From GWA2-66-18 sp964537395 (GTDB lineage Bacteria > Elusimicrobiota > Elusimicrobia > UBA1565 > UBA9628), in contig CAZIBN010000004.1 of assembly GCA_964537395.1 (NCBI GenBank), forward strand, positions 1-64,000: DNA of 64,000 nt. Reading direction: 5' to 3'. Positions 1-8,433 of the stretch are shown here, piece by piece. Both the position numbers and the translations under genes were made by a program. Below the pieces are notes generated by a model. That model worked only from the letters and a program-made list of their open reading frames with translations. It was not told the origin of the DNA and did not search any database. Numbering within the stretch: the stretch's first letter is position 1; every line of letters begins with the position of its first letter.

Positions 1-1284
1 GAGGACCGTTTGATCCTCGCCCGCAAAGAGTTCCGGTCTCACCTCCTCGACGTGCGCGCGCACATGCGCCTGGCCGACGCGCTTTGGAAGGCGGGCCGCC
101 CGGTCGACTCCTTTTACGTGCTGTACGCCGCACGCCAGCTGTTCAGCGAGGACGCCGTCGGGCGCGCCCACGCCGAGGTCGTGCTCGGCGCGGGCGGGCC
201 CGCCGAATTATCGCGCCGCCGGCTTGACGGCCTGCGCGACGCGGCGCTGACCGTTCCGGTCCACGCGGAGGTCGCCCGAGAGCATCCCGACACCCCCGAA
301 GGCCGCCAGTCGCTCGATTCGCTGTCGCGCATGGCCGCGGGAGATGAGAACACCCAGGGCGGAGAATCCTCTCGCCTCGCCCGCACCGCCCTCGAAGAGC
401 TACACCACGACGACCCCAAGCACCCCGGCAAGCTCGCGGCCCTGGGGATGGCGTTCTTCGCGCGCGGCGACTTCGCCCTCGCCCACGCCGTCGCCTCCGA
501 GGCCCTCGCCAAGAATCCCAACCAGGCGGGAGCGGCCCAGATCCTGGGCGCGCTAGCCCTCCAGCAGAAGGACATGGACGGCGCGATGCGCTGGCTCTCC
601 GCGTCATGGGACCGCAACCCCGACGACCTCTACAGCGCCTCGAAGCTGGCGCAGATCTACGACAAGCGCCGGAGCGACGCCGAGAGCGCCCTGCCGTTCT
701 ATCTGGCCCTCTATCGCCAGAATCCCGATTTCTCCGACGCCGGCGAGCCCGTCGAGCGCCGCATCCGCGAGACCCTCGACGCGCGCCGCGAGTCGCTGCT
801 CGAGCGAGCGCCGGTCGAGAGCCTCGGCGCCCGCTTCGCCCTCGACGACGCCTCCCTGCGCGCCGAGGCCTGCCTGCGCGCGGCCTCGTTCAAGGACCCG
901 CGCTGGGTCGACCGCCTGGGCGAGCTTCTCGACGACGACACAGAGATCGTCCGCCGCAACGCCGACTTCGCGCTGTTCGAGATCGGGAAAAGGGAGACCG
1001 AATTCGTCCGCTTGCGCCGCGACGGCTGGCTCGGAAGCGAAAAACCTCTCGTGCGCATCCGCGCACTGAATCTATTCGCCGACCTCGAAGGCAAGAACGC
1101 CCTCCCCGCGCTGACGACCGCGCTGCGCGACCCCAACCCCGCCGTCCGCGCCTATGCCAAGGTGATGGTCCTCGATCACTACTTCGCCAAGACGCCGGAA
1201 GCCTCCAAGCTGCGCGCGAGCTACCTCGCGACGGAGCGGGACCCCGAGGTCCTGTCTTTGCTGGCGCGCTTCCCCGCGCGATGA
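1..1284 (+). CDS. TPR/HEAT-repeat protein, 5' end outside window
   Basis: The reading frame is open from the first base, so the start codon lies upstream of the window; at least 427 residues are visible. The middle part (about residues 140-245) has tetratricopeptide-like helical pairs with the usual small-residue pattern (for example ALGMAFFARGDFALAHAVA). The last 150 residues look like HEAT repeats (for example RALNLFADLEGKNALPAL). Both are protein-protein interaction scaffolds; no catalytic motif is visible. The stop overlaps the tatD start as ATGA, so it is probably translationally coupled to tatD. The partner and function cannot be told from sequence. Confidence 0.7.
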   Translation, partial: EDRLILARKEFRSHLLDVRAHMRLADALWKAGRPVDSFYVLYAARQLFSEDAVGRAHAEVVLGAGGPAELSRRRLDGLRDAALTVPVHAEVAREHPDTPEGRQSLDSLSRMAAGDENTQGGESSRLARTALEELHHDDPKHPGKLAALGMAFFARGDFALAHAVASEALAKNPNQAGAAQILGALALQQKDMDGAMRWLSASWDRNPDDLYSASKLAQIYDKRRSDAESALPFYLALYRQNPDFSDAGEPVERRIRETLDARRESLLERAPVESLGARFALDDASLRAEACLRAASFKDPRWVDRLGELLDDDTEIVRRNADFALFEIGKRETEFVRLRRDGWLGSEKPLVRIRALNLFADLEGKNALPALTTALRDPNPAVRAYAKVMVLDHYFAKTPEASKLRASYLATERDPEVLSLLARFPAR

Positions 1285-2069
1285 CCTTCGTCGACACTCA
1301 TGCTCACCTCGGCGACGCCCAGTTCGACGCCGACCGGGACCTGGTGTTCGAGCGCGCGGCCGCCGTTGGCGTCACGCGGATCGTCGAGATCGCCGATCAT
1401 CCCGACGAGTGGACGCGCGCCATCGCCATCGCGCGTCCGCGACCCGCTTCCGCCCGCTGCACCTTGGGGCTGCATCCTTATTACGCGGATCTCTACGACG
1501 CCGCCTTCCTGCCCAGGTTGCGCGCGGCGCTCGATGCGGCCCCGGAGGCCGTCGCCATCGGAGAGATCGGCCTCGATTACGCCCGGACCGAGGTCCCGCA
1601 CGACGTTCAGCGACGAGCGTTCGAGGAAATCGCCACGGCCGCCAAAGCCTGGGATGTCCCGGTCGTCGTCCACTGCCGCGACGCCTTCCCCGACCTGATC
1701 CCGATCCTCGCGAAGGTATACGGCGGCAAGCCCGCTGGCCGGTTCTGGGGCGTCATCCATTGCTTTACCGGAACGCCGGACGACGCGGCGGCGTGCACTG
1801 AGCTCGGCTTCGCCCTCGGCGCCGACGGCCCGGTGACCTACAAGAAGAACGACGCCCTGCGCGAAGCCTTCCGCCTTGCGGGCCCGGACGCGACCGTGCT
1901 CGAGACCGACTCTCCATATCTCCCCCCGCAAAGCAGCCGCGGCAAACGCAACGAGCCCGCGGCCGTCCTGGAGATCGCGGGCAGGCTCGCCGAGGTCTGG
2001 GGAATCTCCCTCGACGAGACCGCCCGCCGCACGAGCGCCGCCGCCGCCGCGCTGTACCGCTGGCCGTGA
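1281..2069 (+). CDS. tatD: TatD-family metal-dependent hydrolase (DNase)
   Basis: This 262-residue protein has the full TatD metal-site set: DTHAHL at the N-terminus (HxH), GEIGLDY (Glu), VVHCRDA and IHCFTG (His), and ETDSPY near the C-terminus (Asp). TatD proteins are cytoplasmic TIM-barrel metallohydrolases with 3'-5' exonuclease activity on DNA or RNA, linked to DNA repair and quality control. The length matches the family. The ATG at 1281 overlaps the upstream stop by 4 bases, and the stop overlaps the next GTG start, so it sits in the middle of a coupled three-gene unit. Confidence 0.92.
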   Translation: MTFVDTHAHLGDAQFDADRDLVFERAAAVGVTRIVEIADHPDEWTRAIAIARPRPASARCTLGLHPYYADLYDAAFLPRLRAALDAAPEAVAIGEIGLDYARTEVPHDVQRRAFEEIATAAKAWDVPVVVHCRDAFPDLIPILAKVYGGKPAGRFWGVIHCFTGTPDDAAACTELGFALGADGPVTYKKNDALREAFRLAGPDATVLETDSPYLPPQSSRGKRNEPAAVLEIAGRLAEVWGISLDETARRTSAAAAALYRWP

Positions 2070-2659
2070 TCCGCGCGCTGACCGAAGACGAGTTTCCCGA
2101 GGCGGCCGCCCTCGCCGCCGCCGCCTTCCGCGAGGACCCCGGCTTCGCGCACATACTCCCCGACGACGCGCTTCGCCGCACGCGCCTTCCGTCCTTGTTC
2201 GAAGCGATGCTCCGCGTCGATGCGCTGGCCGGCGGCCGCGTGTCGGGCGCCTTCGACGACGGAGCGTTGGTCGGCATGTCCTCCGTCATCCCGGCGAGGA
2301 TCGAGAATCCGGGCCTGCCGGAATGGATCAGGCATCTGCCGACGCTGGCCTGGTTCCTCGTCGAACCGGCGGCGCTGCTGCGCGCGCTGTCCCTGATCCA
2401 CGCGATCGAGGAACGCCGCACTCAGGACTCGGACTATCTCCACCTTCTCGCCGTCCATCCCGCGACGCAGGGACGAGGCATCGGCGCCGCGCTGATCAAC
2501 GAGGCGATCAAAGGAGCCGGGCACTCGCTCTATCTTGAAACATTCACTGAGGCGAATCGTTCCTGGTATGAGGCCCGAGGTTTTAAATTTTTGATGGAAG
2601 TCGGCTCGCCCGTACGTCCGACGTTCTGGACCCTGCGCCGAGCTGAACGAAGTCATTAA
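2066..2659 (+). CDS. GNAT-family N-acetyltransferase
   Basis: This 197-residue protein has the GNAT acetyl-CoA loop (HPATQGRGIGAALINEAI, the Q/RxxGxG/A motif A) at about residues 132-149 and the C-terminal segment (LYLETFTEANRSWYEARGFKFL) typical of motif B. The N-terminal part (LTEDEFPEAAALAAAAF) resembles acetyltransferases that act on amines or small molecules. The substrate is unknown. The start is a GTG overlapping the tatD stop (GTGA). The stop codon lies inside the 45-base palindrome that separates it from the convergent aldehyde dehydrogenase gene. Confidence 0.85.
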   Translation: MIRALTEDEFPEAAALAAAAFREDPGFAHILPDDALRRTRLPSLFEAMLRVDALAGGRVSGAFDDGALVGMSSVIPARIENPGLPEWIRHLPTLAWFLVEPAALLRALSLIHAIEERRTQDSDYLHLLAVHPATQGRGIGAALINEAIKGAGHSLYLETFTEANRSWYEARGFKFLMEVGSPVRPTFWTLRRAERSH

Positions 2660-2703
2660 GTTATCCCCAATACTTTCAACGTTGGAAACGCTGGGGACAA
2701 CTT
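2658..2703. repeat. Imperfect palindrome between convergent genes, copy 1
   Basis: A 46-base imperfect palindrome with AAGTTATCCCC at the left, CAACGTTG at the centre and GGGGACAACTT at the right fills the whole gap between the GNAT gene and the aldehyde dehydrogenase gene. Its outer bases are part of both stop codons. A close relative lies at 60857-60901, also between convergent genes. There is no long T-run beyond AACTT. It is either a bidirectional terminator or a dispersed palindromic repeat. Confidence 0.75.
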
Positions 2704-4139
2704 TAGATGTTCGAGATGAAGACGTTCTTGACCTCGGAATAGAGGTCGAGCGCCTTCAGGCCGAGCTCGCGGCCGAGGCCGGAGCCCTTGTAGCCGCCGA
2801 ACGGCGCCTCGAGGTGGACGCTCGAGCTGGTGTTCACCGAGATGACGCCGCTTTGCACGGCGCGGGTCACGCGCAGAACGCGGCCGACGTCGCGCGTCCA
2901 AAGGCTCGCGGACAGGCCGTAGGCCGAATCATTGGCGAGCCGGATCGCCTCAGCCTCGTCCTTGAACGGGATGACGGCGAGCACCGGTCCGAATATCTCT
3001 TCCCTGACGATGGACATGTTGTCGTCGGTCCCGGCAAAGACGGCGGGAGTGAGATAATGCCCCTTCGGCGGTACGCCCTTGGGGCGAGCGCCGCCGCACA
3101 GGAGCTTCGCGCCTTCGGCCTTGCCCGCGGCGATATATCCCGCGATCTTCTCGTACTGCCGCAGGGAGATGATCGGCCCGATCTGAGTTCCCTTTTTCTC
3201 GGGATGTCCTACGACGAACTTCTTCGTCCGCGCGACGAGCTGCTCGACAAATTTGTCGTGGATCTTCCGGTGGACCAGAATTCTGGAACGAGCGCAGCAG
3301 TCCTGCCCGGCATTGTAAAAGACGGACCAGACGGATTTTTCGACGCACAGCTCGAGATCCGCGTCGTCAAAGACGATGTTCGGGGATTTCCCCCCCAGCT
3401 CGAGCGAGACGCGCTTGATCCCGTCGGCCGCCGCCTTCATGATGCCCGTGCCGGTCGCCGTCGAGCCGGTGAACGAGATCTTCCGCACGAGAGGATGAGC
3501 GACGAGCGCGTCGCCGCAGCCGGGTCCCGGGCCGGGGACCACGTTGAGCACGCCGTCGGGAAGCCCCGCCTCGGCGGCGAGCTTCGCGAGCGCCAGCGCG
3601 GTCAGCGGGGTCTCGGGAGAGGGCTTCAAAACCACGGTGTTGCCGCAGGCCAGCGCCGGGCCCAGCTTCCAGGCCGCGATCACGAGCGGGAAGTTCCACG
3701 GCACGATGAGCCCGCACACCCCGACCGGCTCGCGCAAGGTGTAGTCGAGGCCCGCTCCCGCGACCGGGATCGTCTCGCCGAAATGCTTGTTGGCGGCGCC
3801 GCCGTAGTACTCGAAGGTGTCGGCGGCCAGGCCCATCTCGTCCTTCGCGTCGCCGAGGGGCTTGCCTGCGTTCCGGCACTCGAGCAAAGCCAGGGAATCG
3901 AGGTTCTCGCGGATCAATACGGCGATCTTAAGCAGGATCTTGCCGCGCTCGCGGGCATGCATCTTCGACCATGCTCCGTTCGAGGCCTTGATCGCGGCAT
4001 CCACGGCGTCGTTGATGTCCTCCGCCCCTCCTTCCGCGACGCGCGCCAGGAGGGATCCGTCAGCCGGGTTGACGACGGGAAACGTTCTGCCTGACCGAGC
4101 AGCGACGAATCTCCCGTCGATCCACAGCTTGTTCAACAT
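2703..4139 (-). CDS. NAD(P)-dependent aldehyde dehydrogenase
   Basis: This 478-residue protein is a full-length ALDH-superfamily enzyme that oxidises an aldehyde to the acid. It shows the catalytic glutamate motif (LELGGKSPNIVFDDADL), the cysteine loop (NAGQDCCARSRILV), the NAD-binding PWNFP and FTGSTATG segments, and the C-terminal GGYKGSGLGRELG. It is close to the betaine-aldehyde / gamma-aminobutyraldehyde / PuuC-like group, but the substrate cannot be fixed. It is last in an operon with a small protein and an SDR, starting 1 base after the SDR stop. The SDR could supply an aldehyde or ketone intermediate, but this is inference. Confidence 0.93.
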   Translation of the reverse strand: MLNKLWIDGRFVAARSGRTFPVVNPADGSLLARVAEGGAEDINDAVDAAIKASNGAWSKMHARERGKILLKIAVLIRENLDSLALLECRNAGKPLGDAKDEMGLAADTFEYYGGAANKHFGETIPVAGAGLDYTLREPVGVCGLIVPWNFPLVIAAWKLGPALACGNTVVLKPSPETPLTALALAKLAAEAGLPDGVLNVVPGPGPGCGDALVAHPLVRKISFTGSTATGTGIMKAAADGIKRVSLELGGKSPNIVFDDADLELCVEKSVWSVFYNAGQDCCARSRILVHRKIHDKFVEQLVARTKKFVVGHPEKKGTQIGPIISLRQYEKIAGYIAAGKAEGAKLLCGGARPKGVPPKGHYLTPAVFAGTDDNMSIVREEIFGPVLAVIPFKDEAEAIRLANDSAYGLSASLWTRDVGRVLRVTRAVQSGVISVNTSSSVHLEAPFGGYKGSGLGRELGLKALDLYSEVKNVFISNI

Positions 4140-4140
4140 G

Positions 4141-4917
4141 CTAGAAATAATTAGACGTGATGCCGCCGTCGACGACCATGGCCGCGCCGTTGGTCCAGCG
4201 CGACTCGTCGCTCGCGAGATACAGCGCCATGTTCACGATGTCCTCGGACTTGCCGAAGCGGCCCATGGGAATGCGATTGAGCCGCTTGGCTTTTTCGGCG
4301 GGCTCCTTAAAAAGCCACGCCGTGAGCAGGGGCGTCTCGATCGGGCCAGGGCAGATCGCGTTGGTGCGGATGCCCTTGGGCCCGTACTGCACCGCGAGGG
4401 ACTTCGAGAGCGCGAGCACAGCGCCCTTTGAGGCGGTGTAGGCGTCCTGGGGGACGGAGCAGCCCACGAGCGCTACGAACGAGGCCACGTTGATGATCGA
4501 GCCGCCGCCGTTGGCCAAAAGCTCCGGGATGCCGTGCTTGCAGACCAGATAAACGCCTTTGACGTTGACGGCCAACACCGTGTCCCAGACTTTTTCTTCC
4601 GTATTCGTGACCGAGTTGTCGTCGTTGGGGAAGATCCCCGCGTTGTTGTACAAAACGTCGAGCTTGCCGTAAGCCTTGATCGCCGTGGCGATCCCGGCCT
4701 TCACCTCGGCTTCCTTGGCGACGTTCATCGCGACCGCGGTCGCCTTGCCGCCGGCGACGATCGCCGTCTGCACGACGCGCTGGACGGCCTCAAGGTTCAT
4801 GTCGCAAGCGACGACGCTCGCGCCCTCTCGGGAAAAGCGAACCGTCGCCTCCGCGCCCATCCCCGAACCGGCGCCGGTGATCAGAACGACCTTGCCCGCG
4901 AGCCGTCCGGCGCTCAT
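4141..4917 (-). CDS. Short-chain dehydrogenase/reductase (SDR)
   Basis: This 258-residue classical SDR has the Rossmann glycine motif TGAGSGMG near residue 14, NNAG in beta-4, the catalytic Ser in NVASFVAL, YTASKG with the catalytic Tyr and Lys, and PGPIETP followed by a C-terminal DGG. It would interconvert an alcohol and a carbonyl with NAD(P). The start overlaps the stop of the upstream 100-residue gene (ATGA), and the aldehyde dehydrogenase follows after 1 base. The substrate is unknown; FabG-like annotation would be over-interpretation because the gene is outside any fatty-acid cluster. Confidence 0.9.
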   Translation of the reverse strand: MSAGRLAGKVVLITGAGSGMGAEATVRFSREGASVVACDMNLEAVQRVVQTAIVAGGKATAVAMNVAKEAEVKAGIATAIKAYGKLDVLYNNAGIFPNDDNSVTNTEEKVWDTVLAVNVKGVYLVCKHGIPELLANGGGSIINVASFVALVGCSVPQDAYTASKGAVLALSKSLAVQYGPKGIRTNAICPGPIETPLLTAWLFKEPAEKAKRLNRIPMGRFGKSEDIVNMALYLASDESRWTNGAAMVVDGGITSNYF

Positions 4918-5216
4918 GAGATGACGAGGAAGCCGGCCTTCTTCACGGCTTCGCGCAGGCGCGTCTTACCAAGATCGGTATCGAGCCCCTTATCCGTCGT
5001 CACGGTCAAGTTGCGGACGACTCGGCCACGGCCGCGCAGCTTACCGACGAGCGTCGAGATGTCCTTCGCCGCCTGACGGACGTTGGTCACCCCTTCCTTC
5101 GCGAACCAGCGGATCGTGACGGTGCCGCTTTTACGGCTGGGCATCAGCTTGAGGGTGAGGGCGGTTTCGGTGACGAAAAGGTCACCGACCTCTTCCTGTG
5201 AATTTCGATCGATCAT
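4914..5216 (-). CDS. Conserved small protein of unknown function (100 aa)
   Basis: I do not recognise the family. The predicted protein is basic, with an alternating beta-like segment (residues 17-40) followed by an amphipathic helix (RQAAKDISTLVGKLRGRG) and a beta strand, which suggests a small alpha/beta fold. It has no signal peptide, cysteine motif or obvious catalytic residue. Support for a real gene: a GCAGGAGA ribosome binding site sits 5 bases before the ATG, a good promoter (-35 TTGACA, 18-base spacer, -10 TACAGT) lies upstream, and it overlaps the SDR gene by 4 bases as the first gene of that operon. Confidence 0.7.
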   Translation of the reverse strand: MIDRNSQEEVGDLFVTETALTLKLMPSRKSGTVTIRWFAKEGVTNVRQAAKDISTLVGKLRGRGRVVRNLTVTTDKGLDTDLGKTRLREAVKKAGFLVIS

Positions 5217-5242
5217 GGCGTCTCCTGCTCGGCGAGGAGTTC

Positions 5243-5272
5243 ACTGTAGCGCAACGGCAACAGGCCTGTCAA
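5243..5272 (-). promoter_or_regulatory. Promoter of the small protein/SDR/ALDH operon
   Basis: Read on the minus strand there is a perfect -35 TTGACA (5267-5272), an 18-base spacer and a -10 TACAGT (5243-5248). This gives a leader of about 20 bases carrying a GGAG ribosome binding site before the ATG at 5216. Confidence 0.7.
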
Positions 5273-5339
5273 CGACTGGGGCACCGGCGACGCATTTCGT
5301 TAACAGCAGGAGAATCGCAAGATCGGAAAGCCTGACCCC

Positions 5340-6434
5340 TTAATGGGCGAGGGACGGCTGGATCAGCCAGCCTTTTTCCTTGGCCTTGGCTTCGAGCTCC
5401 TTGTCGCCGGCGAGGATGATCCGCAGGCCGCCGCCGTAGGACATCAGGTCGGCGTCGGCGATGTCGCGGCCGAGCGCGAGGTCCGGAGGACGCCCCACTG
5501 AGGCCTTGACGATCTCCGCCTTGCCGCTGCGCGTCGGCACCGGCTTAAGCACCGAGGCCGAGTAGCGGTTCCCATCGGGCCCGGCGCGGATTCCGACGAT
5601 GCGGCTCGGATCGATGCCGTAGTCCGGTGCGGCCGCGCTCAGCGCTGGTTGGGGCACATCATCGACGACCCACACGTCCACGCCGGCGGCGCGAAGCTTC
5701 TGGGCGAGATCTCGCATCTCCGGAATAAGCCGCAGACCGCGGCGTACGCGCAAGGGCGACTTGTCGCCCTCCTCGGCGGAAATGAGCTCCACACCCGAGG
5801 GGCGAGACTTCTCCTCGGACAGGTTCTGCCGGGCATACTCGATAGCGTCGCTCTCCTTCCAGCCGGACCACAGCCGCATCAGGTACTGACGGCATTCGCG
5901 GCGGCCGACCTCACGGCAAAGACCCACATAGCTTTCCATGATCGTCTTGCGGTAGCGGTGATAGTCGGGCTGGGACTGCCACACCGAGCTCGACAGCGAG
6001 ATGAAGTGATTGTAAGCCGCGCGTGCTGGCTGGCGCCCCGAGGCGACCGGGATGATCTCCCACCACGCGTCGTCGAACTTGTAGTCGACCCTCGTCGTCA
6101 GGCGCAGGAATACCAGCTCAGCCGGGTCGCCGGCGACCAAGGCGTCGCTCCAGGGGAGGACGGCGACCGGAGGCATGGCCGCGTCGTAGCCCGGAGCGCT
6201 CTTGCCGCGCTCCGCGAGAAACTTGTCGAGGGCGGCGCGCACCTCGGGCGTCCAGCGGCCGGACATCATGCGCTGAGGTCCGCGGGCCGCGGCGGTCGAT
6301 TCTTCGACCTCCTCCGTGACGGCGGCCTTCTTCCACATCAACCGGAAATTCTTCGGCCTCTTGGCCTCGGCGGGAGCGGCCGCGAGGACCAGGAGCGCGA
6401 ACAAAGCCGCGTTTAGGAGCAAGTATTTCTTCAT
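5340..6434 (-). CDS. Exported HAD-like protein with degraded catalytic motifs
   Basis: The 364-residue product begins with a clear signal peptide (MKKYLLLNAALFALLVLAAAPAEA). The rest resembles the phosphoserine-phosphatase-like HAD subfamily: a motif-I-like segment VAVLPWSDALVAGD, a cap, GLRLIPEMRDLAQKLRAAGVDVWVVDD in the motif II position, GKAEIV, and LALGRDIADADLM in the motif IV position. Compared with the family pattern (FDxDxT then GDSxxD), the nucleophile Asp is replaced by Pro and the second Asp by Ser, so the catalytic site looks lost. It may be a pseudophosphatase. It is divergent from the DHS-like gene. Confidence 0.65.
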   Translation of the reverse strand: MKKYLLLNAALFALLVLAAAPAEAKRPKNFRLMWKKAAVTEEVEESTAAARGPQRMMSGRWTPEVRAALDKFLAERGKSAPGYDAAMPPVAVLPWSDALVAGDPAELVFLRLTTRVDYKFDDAWWEIIPVASGRQPARAAYNHFISLSSSVWQSQPDYHRYRKTIMESYVGLCREVGRRECRQYLMRLWSGWKESDAIEYARQNLSEEKSRPSGVELISAEEGDKSPLRVRRGLRLIPEMRDLAQKLRAAGVDVWVVDDVPQPALSAAAPDYGIDPSRIVGIRAGPDGNRYSASVLKPVPTRSGKAEIVKASVGRPPDLALGRDIADADLMSYGGGLRIILAGDKELEAKAKEKGWLIQPSLAH

Positions 6435-6448
6435 CGTCGTCGAGCAAT

Positions 6449-6458
6449 GTTATAAAAT
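6449..6458. promoter_or_regulatory. Overlapping divergent -10 region
   Basis: The A/T block TTATAAAAT between two divergent genes can serve as -10 on both strands: TAAAAT at 6453-6458 for the DHS-like gene and TATAAC (minus strand, 6449-6454) for the HAD-like gene. No convincing -35 was found for either direction. Confidence 0.45.
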
Positions 6459-6501
6459 AAACGCGCCTTACATTCTCGACGGAGGATCACCCAAGCCCAA
6501 C

Positions 6502-7560
6502 ATGGCGAACATCAAGAAGTCGGACCTGCTCAAGGAAGAGATCGAACATATCGACATCACCAAGCACGACATGCGTCCTCTCGTCGAGTCCTTCTCGAAG
6601 ATGTCCTTCTCCGCCCGCGACCTCGCGCGCGCGAGCACCATCTACGACAAGATGCTCGCCGACAAGGAATGCGGGGTGATCCTCTGCCTTGCCGGTTCCC
6701 TGTTCTCCGCCGGGCTCAAGAAGATCGTCTGGCAGATGGTCGAGAGCAACATGGTGGACGCGATCGTCTCCACCGGCGCGAACATCGTCGACCAGGATTT
6801 CTTCGAGGCCCTCGGCTACAAGCACTACCGCGGCTCGAAGTGGGAAGACGACATGGCCCTTCGCGGCGCGCGCATCGACCGCATCTACGACACCTTCATC
6901 GACGAGGACCAGCTCGGCGCCTGCGACAACGTCATCTCCGACCTCATCGGGACGCTGAAGCCGAAGCCGTACTCCTCGCGCGAGATCGTCGAAGAGATGG
7001 GCAAGTATCTCGTGAAGAAGTGCAAGGTCAAGGACTCGATCGTGCTGTCCGCGTACAAGAAGGGCGTTCCGATCTTCATCCCCGCCCTCTCGGACTGCTC
7101 GGCCGGCTTCGGCTTCCTGCACCACCAGTGGCACAATCCCGACAGCCACGCCTCGATCGACTCCGCCAAGGACTTCCGCGAGCTGGTTCGCGTGAAGCTC
7201 GCCTGCGGCGACACCGGCCTCCTGATGATCGGCGGCGGCGTCCCGAAGAACTTCGCCCAGGATGTGACGGTCGGCGCCGAGATGATCGGCCTCGACCCCA
7301 TCATGCACAAGTACGCGGTGCAGATCACCGTGGCCGACGAGCGCGACGGCGCGCTCTCCGGCTCGACTCTGCGCGAGGCGTGCTCGTGGGGCAAGGTCGC
7401 GGTCACCGACGAGCAGATGGTGTTCTCCGAGGCCACCTTGGCCCTCCCCATCCTCGCGGGCTACGGCTGGCACAAGGGCAACTGGAAGAAGCGCCGCGAG
7501 CGCCGCTTCAACGCGTTGCTCAACGACGAGAAGGCGAAGATCCCCGCCGCCCTCCGCTAA
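6502..7560 (+). CDS. Deoxyhypusine synthase-family protein
   Basis: This 352-residue protein matches the deoxyhypusine synthase fold along its whole length: CLAGSLFSAGLKK, VDAIVSTGANIVDQDFFEALG, RIYDTFIDEDQL, SDCSAGFGF, GGGVPKNFAQD, and the catalytic loop EACSWGK. Lys298 corresponds to the lysine that carries the aminobutyl intermediate in eukaryotic DHS. Bacteria lack eIF5A, so bacterial members are thought to use another amine acceptor, for example in polyamine synthesis such as homospermidine-type products. The start is the ATG at 6502 with GGAGGA 15 bases upstream. The HDAC-like and agmatinase-like genes follow directly, supporting a polyamine role. Confidence 0.92.
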   Translation: MANIKKSDLLKEEIEHIDITKHDMRPLVESFSKMSFSARDLARASTIYDKMLADKECGVILCLAGSLFSAGLKKIVWQMVESNMVDAIVSTGANIVDQDFFEALGYKHYRGSKWEDDMALRGARIDRIYDTFIDEDQLGACDNVISDLIGTLKPKPYSSREIVEEMGKYLVKKCKVKDSIVLSAYKKGVPIFIPALSDCSAGFGFLHHQWHNPDSHASIDSAKDFRELVRVKLACGDTGLLMIGGGVPKNFAQDVTVGAEMIGLDPIMHKYAVQITVADERDGALSGSTLREACSWGKVAVTDEQMVFSEATLALPILAGYGWHKGNWKKRRERRFNALLNDEKAKIPAALR

Positions 7561-7566
7561 AATCAC

Positions 7567-8421
7567 ATGGGTCGGGTCTATTCCGACCTCAAGACCGCCG
7601 AATACGGCGCCTCGGGACACCCCGAGGCGCCGTTTCGCATCAGGAAGACCTTCGACCGCCTCCAATCCGCCGGGCATGTATTGTTACCGCCGAAGGCGAA
7701 GGCCGTCGATACGGACGTTATTCTTCTTCACGGCACGAACCACCTCGATTCAATCCGTTTGGGGACGTTCCAGGACGCGGACACGCCGTTCTTCCCGAAC
7801 ATCGCCGACATAAGCATGATCAGCCTGTCCGGCGCGCTCTCAGCCGCTGACGCGGCGCTCGCCGGAGAGCCGTCGTTCTCCCTGATGCGCCCGCCCGGCC
7901 ATCACGCCGGCAAGGACAAGGTCGCCGGCTTCTGCTACCTGAATAATCTGGCCCTCGCCGTAGCGCGGCTTCAAAAAACAAAACCCGGACTGAAGGTCGG
8001 CATAATCGATTTTGATGTCCACCACGGCGACGGCACCCAGGAGCTCGTGCTCGGCCGCGAGAACACGACCTTTCTCTCCCTCCACCAATACCCGCTTTAT
8101 CCAGGAACGGGGCTCGACACCCGGGGCAACTGCTGGAACATCCCGCTCGAGGCGGGGACCTCCGGGGACTCCTGGCTTGAGGCTTTTGAACCCGCTTTCG
8201 GGCTCCTCCTCGACACGAAGCCCGATGTGCTCGCCGTGTCCGCCGGCTTCGACGCCTACAAAGGCGACCCGATCGCCGGGCTCAAGCTCGACCGCGGCAC
8301 CTTCAAGCGCATCGGCTCTTTGCTCGCACAAACGAAGCTCCCGCGCTTCGCGACGCTCGAGGGCGGCTACTCCGAAGACCTCCCCCTTCTCGTCGAAAGC
8401 TTCCTGGATGGGTTCTTTTAG
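7567..8421 (+). CDS. Histone deacetylase-family amidohydrolase
   Basis: This 284-residue protein is a complete zinc-dependent deacetylase: RPPGHHA (His112, His113), GFCYLNN, IDFDVHHGDGTQ (metal ligands Asp150 and His152), SAGFDAYKGDP (Asp229) and EGGY with the transition-state Tyr. The superfamily includes class II HDACs, acetoin-utilisation AcuC and acetylpolyamine amidohydrolases. Its place between a DHS-like and an agmatinase-like gene makes an acetylated polyamine a reasonable substrate, but this is inference. It starts 6 bases after the DHS-like stop with no clear ribosome binding site. Confidence 0.92.
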   Translation: MGRVYSDLKTAEYGASGHPEAPFRIRKTFDRLQSAGHVLLPPKAKAVDTDVILLHGTNHLDSIRLGTFQDADTPFFPNIADISMISLSGALSAADAALAGEPSFSLMRPPGHHAGKDKVAGFCYLNNLALAVARLQKTKPGLKVGIIDFDVHHGDGTQELVLGRENTTFLSLHQYPLYPGTGLDTRGNCWNIPLEAGTSGDSWLEAFEPAFGLLLDTKPDVLAVSAGFDAYKGDPIAGLKLDRGTFKRIGSLLAQTKLPRFATLEGGYSEDLPLLVESFLDGFF

Positions 8422-8422
8422 C

Positions 8423-8428
8423 TAGAAT
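8423..8428 (+). promoter_or_regulatory. -10 box TAGAAT directly before the agmatinase-like gene
   Basis: TAGAAT ends 5 bases before the ATG at 8434 and there is no ribosome binding site, a geometry suggesting a leaderless mRNA. The -35 candidate (TTCCTG, 8401-8406) is weak. The gene could also be read from upstream. Confidence 0.5.
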
Positions 8429-8433
8429 CACTC

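Noticed and set aside
7558..7563. TAAAAT before the HDAC-like gene as a leaderless -10 box
   Set aside because: It ends only 3 bases before the ATG, too close for a start at or before the codon, and it overlaps the upstream stop codon by necessity.
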